Part shown: one piece after another, positions 20,735-30,722 of the stretch
How the letters are laid out: each line of letters begins with the position of its first letter
Numbering within the stretch: position 1 is the stretch's first letter
Assembly: GCF_016097555.1 (NCBI RefSeq)
Contig: NC_054703.1
Span: 40,031,130-40,095,129, forward strand
Source of the DNA: Gigantopelta aegis
Taxonomy: Eukaryota > Mollusca > Gastropoda > Neomphalida > Peltospiridae
Reading direction: 5' to 3'
Length of the DNA stretch: 64,000 nucleotides
Made by a program: the position numbers and the translations under genes
Notes under the pieces: generated by a model
Databases searched by the model: none
Told to the model about the DNA's origin: nothing
What the model saw: the letters and a program-made list of their open reading frames with translations, nothing else

Positions 20735-21008
20735 CATTTCATTTCAACTTATGTTTGTGCTTATATCCAATTAAGGTTCAAGCACGCTGTTCTGGGCACA
20801 CACCTCGGCTATCTGGGATGTCTTGTCCAGGACAGTGGGTTAGTTGTTAGTTGGTTAGTTAATGAGAGAGACGAGGGTGTAGTGGTCTTACACCTACCCA
20901 CCGAGTCGTTAAAACTCGCTGTGGGTGGGAGCTGGTACCGGGCTGCTAACTCAGTACCTACCAGCCTTATGTCCGATGGCTTAACCACGACACAGGCCTC
21001 GGGCTCCC
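20735..21008 (-). mobile_element. SINE type D, full length
   Basis: Body with ggttcaagcacgctgttctg and ggacagtgggttag, ending at the right in an H3-like head (gatggcttaaccacgacaca). It shares the H3 head with the main SINE but has an unrelated body. Confidence 0.75.
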
Positions 21009-21274
21009 ACAATTAGGACAACATACATATTTGATATGATTTTTACAGATATTGATACTCTAAACAGGACCGTGTGAACAAAATTATTCAGCTTGCTATA
21101 TATATTTTGGGTTTTCTTATAAGTTTATTTTCTGATAATATTCAATGTCTACACCTGTCTATGTCTGTATCAGATTATTAATAAAGAACTTCTTAATGTT
21201 TACGTTTTATGTTTTTAATTTTGAGACCATTTTGTAAATGTTGACTGAAGATACTTTTCTAAATTCTTTTGGGG

Positions 21275-21572
21275 TGGGTCGTAGACCAATGGTACAGCGC
21301 TCGCTCGATCTGGGATCGATTCCCGTCGGTGGACCCATTGGACTATTTCTGGTTCCAGCCAGTGCACCACGACTGGTATATCAAAGGCCGTTGTATGTAC
21401 TACCTTGTCTGTGGGATGGTGCATACAAAAGATCCCTTGCTGCTAATCGAAAAGAGTAGCCCATGAAGTCGCAACAACGGGTTTCCTCTCAATATCTGTG
21501 TAGTCCTTAACCATATAACCGTAAATAAAATGTGTTGAGTGCGTCGTTAATTAAAACATTTCTTTCTTTCAA
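21275..21572 (+). mobile_element. SINE, H1 + TA
   Basis: Head gtcgtagaccaatggtacag with an internal deletion (ctcgctcgatctgggatcga), intact centre and TA tail with (tttc)n. Confidence 0.9.
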
Positions 21573-21614
21573 AATTCTTGTAATCTAATAGAGGGGTTTC
21601 ACAACTACACTGTT

Positions 21615-21895
21615 ACTGTTACGGATAGTCCAGGGCTTGTAAAAAATGTACAAAATCCACTAGCCATGGGATCTGATTAGAAAACATTTACTAGCCACGA
21701 TTAAAAATTCCCTAGCCCTACTTTACTTAATACAATTTTACTAATAGTAATAATCGGATATTACATAAAGAGGAACATGGACACTTAAGATTGGTGGGCA
21801 TTTAACAACTTTTTTCACTAGCCATCGGGCATGGCAATAGTAGTTATTTACTAGCCCAACATTGAATATCACTAGCCATGGGAGTGGGGCTACCA
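21615..21895. repeat. 'ctagcc' interspersed repeat
   Basis: The motif actagccatggg or tactagcc recurs about six times with AT-rich spacers. It is probably an old repeat, family unknown. Confidence 0.4.
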
Positions 21896-21914
21896 TAATC
21901 TAGAAGCCGTGTGA

Positions 21915-22052
21915 ATTGTCCCAGCCAGTGCACCATGATCAAAGGCCGTGGCATGTGTTATCCTGTCGGGATGGTCCATATAAAAGATCCCTTGCTGCTA
22001 ATAGATCTTGCTCAATGTCCTCTAGTGATGTCGTTTAACAAACCAAACCATT
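21915..22052 (+). mobile_element. SINE TB, internally deleted
   Basis: The centre (ccagccagtgcaccatgatc) joins directly to a short TB tail (tcctctagtgatgtcgttta). Confidence 0.7.
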
Positions 22053-22420
22053 TTTAATGTGGTTGGTGACGCCATAAACATTTGCTTCTTGCCTTTTGGG
22101 ATTAAAAGGCCAGCTAGACAATAAATTTCGTAGCTAATGTATAAATTAAATAATAAATAAATAACACTTGTGAATGCCGCCACCTTTAAGTCACTAATTA
22201 ACCGTGTCGATCCGCCAAACTAAATAATGATAATGGGCAGAATTTATGAAGCCTGTTGTTGTATTAAAGGGGCAGACCCTAGTGTTTACACGCTAAGGCA
22301 TATTTTTCATCTAAACCCTAGTTTCAACCCGTAAAAATGGACACTAAGGGCCGATTTCTCGTCGCCGGTTTAAACCTGATTCGCGGTTCAAACTCTGCTA
22401 ACTAAAATTCTAATTTCTCG

Positions 22421-22876
22421 TTGCAAATCAAATTTGAATCTTGGATCAAAATCTTCTTGAACCAGGTTCAAGTTAAACCTCCAAATCGGGCGTTTAAGGC
22501 CTTGATCCAAGGAAATATGGCGGACGCGGACGTTGACGATATGGAAATAATGCTAGAAAATAGGCGTATATTCAACATACCGCGTGTTTTTAGATTACAG
22601 TTTAACCCATTTGATGTATACAGTGACGAAGAATTTTTGCAGCGGTTCCGTTTTACCAAAGAAGGTGTGCATAACTTGGAAATTATCTTTCGTAATCAAT
22701 TACAACGTATAAAGAGGGGCCATAACATTACACTTATGCAACAACTATTGGTCACTTTGAGGTTTCTTGCAACAGGATCATTTCAAATAGTAGGCCTATG
22801 TGCGGATTTAACTTCTATGAGTATAGCAAATGCAAACCGTGCTATCTGTCACACCATTTTAGTCATTGCAGCATGA
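22421..22876 (+). pseudogene. HARBI1-like nuclease, N-terminal third
   Basis: 151 residues; the likely start is the internal Met at about residue 33 (MADADVDDMEIML). FRFTKEGVHNLEIIFRNQL and QQLLVTLRFLATGSFQIVG are the helix-rich N-terminal blocks of HARBI1 transposases. The DDE catalytic domain is missing, replaced after about 22880 by a palindrome and AT-rich DNA, so no activity is expected. Confidence 0.8.
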
Positions 22877-22920
22877 CACAGGGAATACATTATCTGTTTT
22901 AACATCTTGTTATAATATAA

Positions 22921-23034
22921 GTTGTAGAAGCATCACGAGGGGTATATGGTTTTTTATGTACCCTCTGTGTGTTCTTAAAAGAGCACACAGAGGGTACATA
23001 AAAAGCCATATACCCCGAGAGATGCTTCTACAAC
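22921..23034. repeat. 114-bp palindrome
   Basis: Arms of about 54 bp (gttgtagaagcatc, ggggtatatgg, tatgtaccctctgtgtg and their complements) meet at aaaa near 22977. It sits where the Harbinger transposase is cut off. Confidence 0.9.
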
Positions 23035-23696
23035 GAATTTATCTTGCCGACATGTTAAACCATATAGCCAAATAATCAAAATAACGCCAGAAAATAATTG
23101 TTAACAATTTATTAACGGAGCCGTACCACGCGGACGCGAACGAAACCACTTGCCAGTGACGAAAAATAGTTCCGTCGATAAACGAGTTTTTAACTTCAAA
23201 TGTTTGTAATACGAAATTGTCTGAAACAGATATTAATAACAAAAATAAAAAACACTTTTTTTTTATTAGAAATGTATGTAGTAAAAAAATAAAAATATTA
23301 AAAAAACAAAACAACAACAACAACTGTTGCTAATCGCGCATTAATACAATAACACCACGACCGTAATTAGGTGGCCGAGTTCAACATTGCAGCTTTTAAA
23401 AGTATTGAAATAGTGTATTTTATAGTAAAAATAAAATTAATTATGTATACTTGGTTGATTATCAATGTTATTTATAATCTAATTATTGCTTTAGCATTAA
23501 CTGGGGCGGCTGGAAACTGTTGGAAATTACAGACGGGGTATAAGAGAATTTGGCTCCGCCCACAGGGGGATAAGGGATTTGCCCAACGGCAAACAACCAA
23601 TGGGATTAAAGAATTTTACATGAAGGCGAGATAAAGTGTTTTTTATTACTTGAATATGCTTTAATGAGTTACTAAAATGTTAGGGTTTTTCTATCC

Positions 23697-23892
23697 CACG
23701 ACTGGTATAGACAGAGGCCATGGTATGTGCTGTCCTGTTTGTGGGAAAGTGCATATAAACATATCTTGCTACTAATGGAAACTGTACCGACTTTCGTCTG
23801 AAAACGTGTTAGAATTACCAAACGTTTGACATCCAACAGCCGATGATTAATTAATCAGTGTGTTCTAGTGGTGTTGTTAAACAAAACATTTT
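23697..23892 (+). mobile_element. SINE centre + TB, 5'-truncated
   Basis: It starts at cacgactggtatagacagag and ends gtggtgttgttaaacaaaac. Inserted inside the Harbinger element. Confidence 0.8.
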
Positions 23893-24337
23893 TTTTATAT
23901 ATCTGGACAATATTGAATATACAGATTGTCTGAAAGTCGGTATGTTTTCTAGAGTATCCAACTATAACTGCAGAATATGAATCAGTTCTCTTTTCTAGCA
24001 AAGTCTTTAGAACAATATTATACATCTTTGCTGTTTTGACGCAAGACTCGGCGACTTTTTTCCAGCATCCTTTTAATTGTTTAGTTGTACGATTTAAGGT
24101 GCCTTGAATTGCATTGAATTTAGTGGTTATTGTCGTCCACGCACGTTCTATTTCCCTGTTACTTCTGCTGTTTGTTGGGTGTGTTTTTTTATCCTCGACA
24201 ACATCCCTATGTTCACTAATAATAGAAATAAGTATTTCTCGTTCATATAAGGAATAATTGTTACTACGGGCTGTCATTACTGGCAAAAAGAAACAAAACA
24301 TGAACATATGAAGGGGTACATGGAATGTCCGCTTCAT
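23855..24337 (-). pseudogene. Harbinger Myb/SANT-like DNA-binding protein
   Basis: 160 residues; the transposon-derived part probably starts at MTARSNNYSLYEREIL (about residue 22). A trihelix/SANT pattern is visible: YEREILISIISEHRDVV, EIERAWTTITTKFNAI, KQLKGCWKKVAESC. Such proteins partner the Harbinger nuclease for nuclear import and DNA binding (family knowledge). The C-terminus runs into SINE sequence, so the frame end is not original. Confidence 0.7.
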
Positions 24338-24905
24338 AGAACAGCCTGGTTTAGTTGAGCGAGATAATGATTTCGTACGTGAAATAGGATTTGAAATGAA
24401 TCATGGTTTATTATGATCTTGGCTTAGTTGATCTTGACCGAAGGTTTAAACCTAGCTGCTTTGAGCGGTCAACGAGAAATCGGGCGTAAGTTTAGTTAAT
24501 TTACAAACATGTAACAAATTTGGATACAACAGAGTGAAACAAGAGTATGTGACGCTGAAATATCCTTAAAAAAATAGATCCTTAAAACGCGACTCCATAA
24601 CCGTTATTTCTCAGACGCACGTGCGTTTTTAAAAATATGAAAACTGCATTTTGTGGTATTAGAAACACCAGGATGACCAGAAACACTTCTGTTATACGGA
24701 AATGGATATTATAAGCAATAAAATATAAGGTTTGATTCCAGCGATCATTAACGGCTCTAGTAGTGAAAAACGTGCCTTAGTGTTTAAAAACTAGGGTCTG
24801 TCCCTTTAATTTATTTTATGAACTCTAAAATTACGCGTTTTCCATTTCTTACAGTGTCAGTATGCGCTAGTGGTCCGGGTATGCATCTTTCCAACACACT
24901 TTTAC

Positions 24906-25297
24906 CGGCCTCGGTGGCGTCGTGGTTAGGCCATCGGTCTACAGGCTGGTAGGTACTGGGTTCGGATCCCAGTCGAGGTATGGGATTTTTAATCCAGATA
25001 CCGCCTCCAAACCCCGAGTGCTCCGCAAGGCTCAATGGGTAGGTGTAAACCACTTGCACCGACCAGTGATCCACAACTGGTTCAACAAAGGTCATGGTTT
25101 GTGCTGTCCTGCCTGTGGGAAGCGCAAATAAAAGATCCATTGCTGCCTGTCGTAAAAGAGTAGCCTATGTGGCGACAGCGGGTTTCCTCTAAAAAACAGT
25201 GTCAGAAATGACCATATGTTTGACGTCCAATAGCCGATGATAAGATAAAAAAATCAATGTGCTCTAGTGGCGTCGTTAACTAAAACAAACTTTACTT
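24906..25297 (+). mobile_element. SINE, H3 + TB
   Basis: Complete head (ccggcctcggtggcgtcgtg), long centre and TB tail (gctctagtggcgtcgttaac). Confidence 0.9.
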
Positions 25298-25345
25298 TCA
25301 TTCCAACACATATGGCTCATATCCGACTCGAGTTCTTCTTTAAGC

Positions 25346-25528
25346 ATTGTAAATGTATATAGATAAACGCATGTTAGACATTGACAGGCTTTGTAAATGT
25401 ATATAGATAAACCCATGTTAGACATTGACAGGCTTTGTAAATGTATATAGATAAACGCATGTTAGACATTGACAGGCTTTGTAAATGTATATAGATAAAC
25501 GCATGTTAGACATTGACAGGCTTTGTAA
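25346..25528. repeat. 44-bp minisatellite, four copies
   Basis: The unit contains tgtaaatgtatatagataaa and catgttagacattgacaggc. Copies are identical except one base (acccatg against acgcatg), indicating recent expansion. Confidence 0.95.
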
Positions 25529-25529
25529 A

Positions 25530-25640
25530 GTCGGTCCTTGTTGGTAGGCCCATTGGGCTATTTCTCGTTCCAACTAGTGTACGACGAGCACATACCACGG
25601 CTTTTGACCAATTGTGGTGCACTGGCTGGAATGGGAATAT
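25530..25640. mobile_element. Two SINE fragments in opposite orientation
   Basis: A plus-strand piece (cccattgggctatttctcgt) is followed by a minus-strand piece (cataccacggcttttgacca). It is a fold-back composite. Confidence 0.6.
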
Positions 25641-25759
25641 TTTTTTTTATAAGGGGGACAGTCATGCTCCTCTAGAATATATTTTCAAAAAAAAAAAAAA
25701 AAAATTGTTGAGAAGAGAGGGGTTTCGATGCCCCCCTTCCCCGAAACCCTCCCCCTGCA

Positions 25760-26012
25760 CATGCGCCTGTATTTCTATTTATTTTCGTGCTCAGCTCCAA
25801 TTAATGTTCCAAGTAACGCTGTCCTGGGCACACATCTCATACATCTGGAGAGTGAGTTAGTGGTTAATGAGAGACAGGTCCGTGTGGAGTGGTGGCCTAA
25901 GCCCTACCTACGGAGTCGTTGAATTCGCTCAAGAGTGGGAGCCGGTACCAGGATGCGAACCCAGTACCTTTCAGCCGTACATTATGTCATATGGCTTAAC
26001 CAGCATGCCTCG
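25760..26012 (-). mobile_element. SINE type D
   Basis: ctgtcctgggcacacatctc, tgagttagtggttaatgaga and ctacggagtcgttgaattcg, with the H3-like head at the right (atggcttaaccagcatgcc). Confidence 0.7.
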
Positions 26013-26040
26013 TTTCACAGTCTACCAACAGACGGCCATG

Positions 26041-26172
26041 GTTAGCTTTAGGAACAAGGTCAGGGCTGGCACTAACTATAGGAGTAGGGGTAGGGATATA
26101 GGGTTAAAACAGATTTAGGACCAAGGTCAGGGCTGGCACTAACTATAGGAGATGGGGTAGGGATATAGGGGC
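26041..26172. repeat. Two-copy tandem repeat, about 68 bp
   Basis: aggtcagggctggcactaac followed by tataggag and gtagggatatagggg is present twice. Confidence 0.9.
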
Positions 26173-26559
26173 GAAACGTCCGCCTGCCATTCACAGAGTA
26201 CAGAAAAAGAAAACACAAAACAAAACAAAACAAATAAATAAATAATAAAACATGAACATTAAGACCAATGCGAACCCGTTAATATTTTAATGAGGGGACC
26301 AAGGGTAAATAAAGGCACATGAAAGAGACACTTCAATCCCCCTGCCCCTTCCCCCTCCACGCTACCGATTCCGGTCGGTCTGCTGGTGTTCTCTTGTACT
26401 TGCCAGCACGATCCCCTCTTCCATTCACCCAAACCCTTTTCCTGTGCCCAGGACAGGCGTGCGCTACAACAGCTTGTTCTGAATGCACGTAAAGCAATAT
26501 GACATGACATGACACTTCAATGAAAATTGTAAACAAACTCAAAACAAGTGGGAACTTAA

Positions 26560-27363
26560 AGGGACACACCCTAGTTACGGCTAGTTGTTAACCATTACGG
26601 CGTTGTTTTTCGCTATTAAACCCATTTTTTTCACAAATAAAATTGCACTTTACTTAACGTTTATTATTTAGAATATACATTTCCATTCACCCGAAGTGTT
26701 TTTTGGTAATCCTGGTAATCCTGGTGTTTGTAATACCAAAAAATGCATTTTTCGTATTTCTGAAAAACGGACGCACGTTTGAGAAAAAACCGTTGAGCAG
26801 ACAAGGTCTAATCTATTTTTAGACGGGATATTTCCATTTCAATGTCACAGACGTTAGTATACCACGTGACCGTTATCATTTTGGTTCGGTTTGTTTTCTC
26901 GTGCACGGTTCGCGCAATCAACATCCGATTTGTTGTTGTTCATTTGTGAGATTTTTCTTCACAGTTCGTGAACATTTTCAGTAACAATAAAGTTCAGACA
27001 AGTAAGTGTCTCAATACAAAACGTTACAAACCCTTATAAGTCCTACGATATCTGGAGAGGGGATACAACCTGGACAGAACAGTTGGAACATGTCCAGGAG
27101 GTGAAAAGAACGCACCCCAAGTCTGTGAAATTTGTCGTGACGTAGGCATTGTTGTGCTTCGAGCGACATCTACCGGTGACATCAGAATACAAACTTTCAA
27201 AATTATTTCAAGCAATTGGGACATGGGGATTCCCATGGTATTTATCGATATAAAACCTGCTTTTTCACTCCATTTGATAAAAACGTGATCTAAGTGTGTT
27301 ACAGGTTTGTAGATTAACCAAATTATAATTTATTTTCGCTGGATGGAACTAGGGTGTGCGGCT
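26560..27363 (+). mobile_element. TTAA-flanked MITE, 804 bp, copy 1
   Basis: Ends agggacacaccctagtt and aactagggtgtgcggct, each bordered by TTAA (26556-26559, 27364-27367). It has no transposase. A 70-residue open frame inside is conserved in copy 2 simply because the copies are very similar. Confidence 0.85.
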
Positions 27364-27562
27364 TTAAAAAGGGTATTGGAAGAGGGGGCAAGTTCCCACT
27401 GGCCCCGTCCTTTATTTATATTTATTAATACATACAGATTACCGTGTATTATATATATACTGCATCATCTCAGTATAAACTTATAGAAGAATAGAACTCC
27501 AAACCTGTAATATCAGATGTTTATACACACACGCTAACGTAACACAACACACGGGCGTAGGA

Positions 27563-27856
27563 AGGAAATATTTTATTTAACGACGCACTCAACACATTTT
27601 ATTTATGGTTATATAGCGTCAGACATATGGTTACGGATCGCTGTCGCCACTTCATGGACTACTCCTTTTGATTAGCAGCAAGGGATCTTTTATAGGCACC
27701 ATCCCACAGACAGGATAGTACACACCACGGCCTTTGTTACACCAGTTGTGGAGCACTGACTGGAACTTGAAATAGCCCAATGGGTTTACCGACGGGGATT
27801 GATCCTAAACCGACTGCGCACCAAGCGAACGCTTTATCACTGGGCTACGTTCCGCC
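27563..27856 (-). mobile_element. SINE, H1 + TA, split by a long-TIR element
   Basis: TA tail at the left, H1 head ending ctacgttccgcc. The last nine bases (cgttccgcc) are duplicated at 28292-28300 by the insertion described next. Confidence 0.9.
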
Positions 27857-28291
27857 CATCTTCATAAATCAAGGCTAATATTCGTTCCTCGTATTCAGCC
27901 TTGATACATGTCGTCAAGAAATAGTGCCACAAAATGCTTAAATTTCATTGGATGCGATGAGATCTGATTGCAACGAATCGCAACGCTCCTTATAGATTCC
28001 CTTGTTATTGTAAACAAAGATGGCAGCGTCAGCGTCCGTGGAAACGTGTCGTGTTTGTCACGATATGTAAAAAAAAGAAAAGGTTTCGGCGGTTAATTTT
28101 TGATATTGCTTTCAAGATTGTCACATGTTACCGATGCTGTGATTGGTCAGCGATGTCATCGTGTAAGGGACATAATCGGTGTTACACATTTTCTTCCAAT
28201 AGAGGGCGCTAGTAGTGGATATCAGTAATCTTGACTACATGTATCAAGGCTGAATACGAGGAACGAACATTAGCCTTGATTTATGAAGATG
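27857..28291. mobile_element. Long-TIR element with 9-bp TSD (MULE-like MITE), 435 bp
   Basis: TIRs of about 55 bp: catcttcataaatcaaggct at the left, its complement at the right, continuing through cgttcctcgtattcagcctt. TSD cgttccgcc is perfect (27848-27856 and 28292-28300). The interior has no ORF of note. It is a different family from the caatctaatt element. Confidence 0.85.
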
Positions 28292-28321
28292 CGTTCCGCC
28301 AAAAGTACAAAAACGTGTGGG

Positions 28322-28384
28322 ACACACACACACACACACACACACAAATATATATATAAATATAAAAATAAATATATATATAAA
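28322..28384. repeat. (AC)n(AT)n microsatellite
   Basis: Pure AC to about 28346, then an AT-rich ataaatataaa tract. Confidence 0.9.
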
Positions 28385-28754
28385 CCCTCGCTGCTGCTAC
28401 AAAGTGTGGGGGGGGGGCACATGCCTCCCCCCCCACCCCCACCCCATCCCCTTCCTACGCCAGTGCGACATTTAGCTGATATTGTAATCTGTAATCTGAA
28501 CATTTTTACCAATAGCATAAAATATGTTTACGCTCGGGCTGCGTCTAAAACATGTTGCTCTCACCAAAGATTTCAAATCAGAAAATGTTATCATCAGCAT
28601 AAAACAGATGAATGAGCTGAAATCATTATCTTGAAATGATTAATACATTTTATTGTAAGGCGATGAAATGGCCGTTCACCCAAAAGCTTTCCTGGCGAGT
28701 AGAGAGGAGTGATCACTGAAAAATTGGTCGCCTTTCCTGTCAAAGACTGTAAAA

Positions 28755-28945
28755 TGCAGAGGCGAATCTAGGCCCCCCCCCCCCCCCCCTCTAAATTTTG
28801 CAAGTTATAATTTTATTATATAACTTTCTCCTTTTTGTTTTTACGATCCTCTCTAAACCTCCCCCAGTTCCATTTGCATTCCGTCTCATGTCATTGCCCC
28901 CCCCCCCCCCCCTCCAAATAATTTTCTGGATCCGCCACTGAAATG
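28755..28945. mobile_element. hAT-like MITE (ggcggatcc type) with two C runs
   Basis: The right end tctggatccgccactg and left end gaggcgaatctagg are inverted. Two C runs flank an AT-rich core. Relatives at 39166, 60005 and 61212. The CAGTGGCGGATC terminus recalls hAT elements (inference). Confidence 0.65.
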
Positions 28946-29128
28946 TGTTTAAAGTTACATTATCTGGTTACAATATTATAACATCATGTACAAATGCTCA
29001 AATGCACTTTTAAAAAAGTCGTGTGTTCGCCATGAACGGATATCGTCAAACGTATACGCTTGATTCGTCGCCTGTGCCGCCATAGCTCGGCAAAGCACAA
29101 ACGACAGCCTGTTGTCAGTTTCAGTTAA

Positions 29129-29931
29129 AGCTGCACACCCTAGTTCCATCCAGCGAAAATAAATTATAATTTGGTTAATCTACAAACCTGTAACACACTT
29201 AGATCACGTTTTTATCAAATGGAGTGAAAAAGCAGGTTTTATATCGATAAATACCATGGGAATCCCCATGTCCCAATTGCTTGAAATAATTTTGAAAGTT
29301 TGTATTCTGATGTCACCGGTAGATGTCGCTCGAAGCACAACAATGCCTACGTCACGACAAATTTCACAGACTTGTGATGCGTTCTTTTCACCTCCTGGAC
29401 ATGTTCCAACTGTTCTGTCCAGGTTGTATCCCCTCTCCAGATATCGTAGGACTTATAAGGGTTTGTAACGTTTTGTATTGAGATACTTACTTGTCTGAAC
29501 TTTATTGTTACTGAAAATGTTCACGAACTGTGAAGAAAAATCTCACAAATGAACAACAACAAATCGGATGTTGATTGCGCGAACCGTGCACGAGAAAACA
29601 AACCGAACCAAAATGATAACGGTCACGTGGTATACTAACGTCTGTGACATTGAAATGGAAATATCCCGTCTAAAAATAGATTAGACCTTGTCTGCTCAAC
29701 GGTTTTTTCTCAAACGTGCGTCCGTTTTTCAGAAATACGAAAAATGCATTTTGTGGTATTACAAACACCAGGATTACCAGGATTACCAAAAAACACTTCA
29801 GGTGAATGGAAATATATATTCTAAATAATAAACGGTAAGTAAAGTGCAATTTTATTTGTGAAAAAATGGGTTTAATAGCGAAAAACAACGCCGTAATGGT
29901 TAACAACTAGCCGTAACTAGGGTGTGTCCCT
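29129..29931 (-). mobile_element. TTAA-flanked MITE, 803 bp, copy 2 (inverted)
   Basis: Near-identical to copy 1 in reverse, with TTAA at 29125-29128 and 29932-29935. The few differences are scattered (for example a gattaccag repeat), so both inserted recently or were duplicated recently. Confidence 0.85.
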
Positions 29932-30280
29932 TTAACAAGTTAACACGTGCGTTTGCCGATTTCAAATTGTAGGGTTCGTCTCAAAAAATTAAAAGAGAAA
30001 TCTTGCGCTGTACGAAGAACGTTCGGTTGAGGATACGGTACTAGTCTTTAGTTAAAACCGGTTTGATCTTGACAACGTATTATCGACAGTCGTACCTTCC
30101 TATTTCAGAATTGATATTTTATAAAGTGTTAGTAGAACTTTCAAAGTTTAGTTTGTATACTAGTAACACATTAATCATGTATATATTTTTAAAATAAAAT
30201 ATACTAAAGTAGACTTCTTAATTTTATGTGTTAAAATCGACAAATTCAAATAAATATTATTTCGTTTGGAAAGGATAAAG

Positions 30281-30722
30281 TTGGGATGGGGGGGGGGAGG
30301 GGGGTGTTGTTTAACGACATCAAAGATAAAGCATATTGATTTAATAATCATCCGACCCCATACAACCGTAAATAAAATGTGTTGAGTGCGTCGTTAAATA
30401 AAACATATCCTATCCTTCCTTCCATCTGCTGTTGGATGTCTAACATTTGGTAATTTTGACATATAATCTTAGAGAGGAATCGGGTGCATGTGCAGGGGGA
30501 GGGTATTGGAGGTCGAAACCCTTACTTGTCCAAGCTTAAAAAAAATTGAAATGCATTTTCTGGGGGACCATGCCCCATATAAACTTCGCTCAACACAGTC
30601 TATAACCCCAACCCCGCTGAAATCCTTGCACACGCACCTTGAAAACCCGCTACATTTTTGTTTTAGCAAGGGATCGTTTATATATACCCGCCGATGGGGA
30701 TCGATCCTAGACTGACCGCGCA
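30281..30722 (-). mobile_element. Composite of SINE TB pieces, a TA tail and a G-rich insert
   Basis: A poly-G tract (30288-30303) is followed by a minus-strand TB tail (gtttaacgacatcaaagata) interrupted by a plus-strand TA tail (tgagtgcgtcgttaaataaa, about 30380). TB resumes at 30428, is interrupted again by a gtgcatgtgcagggggaggg block (30485-30640), and finishes with centre and head (gatcgatcctagactgaccg). Confidence 0.65.

Larger units (their letters stand above)
22348..24486 (+). mobile_element. PIF/Harbinger DNA transposon, degenerate
   Basis: Terminal inverted repeats gggccgatttctcgt and acgagaaatcgggcg with the trinucleotide TAA on both sides (22345-22347, 24487-24489), the TSD expected of Harbinger. 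It carries both typical genes divergently placed in remnant form: HARBI1-like nuclease and a Myb/SANT protein. It also contains a SINE fragment and a 114-bp palindrome. Confidence 0.85.
22268..24805 (-). mobile_element. TTAA-flanked MITE carrying a nested Harbinger
   Basis: Ends aggggcagaccctagt (left) and actagggtctgtccct (right) are inverted, each bordered by TTAA (22264-22267, 24806-24809). Its interior right of 24487 (ttttgtggtattagaaacac) matches the MITEs at 26560 and 29129 and shares the latter's orientation. TTAA TSDs suggest a piggyBac-type origin (inference). Confidence 0.75.

Noticed and set aside
27024-29468. A 70-residue frame conserved in two copies
   Set aside because: Conservation is explained by near-identity of the two MITE copies; no family motif and no conservation beyond the element.
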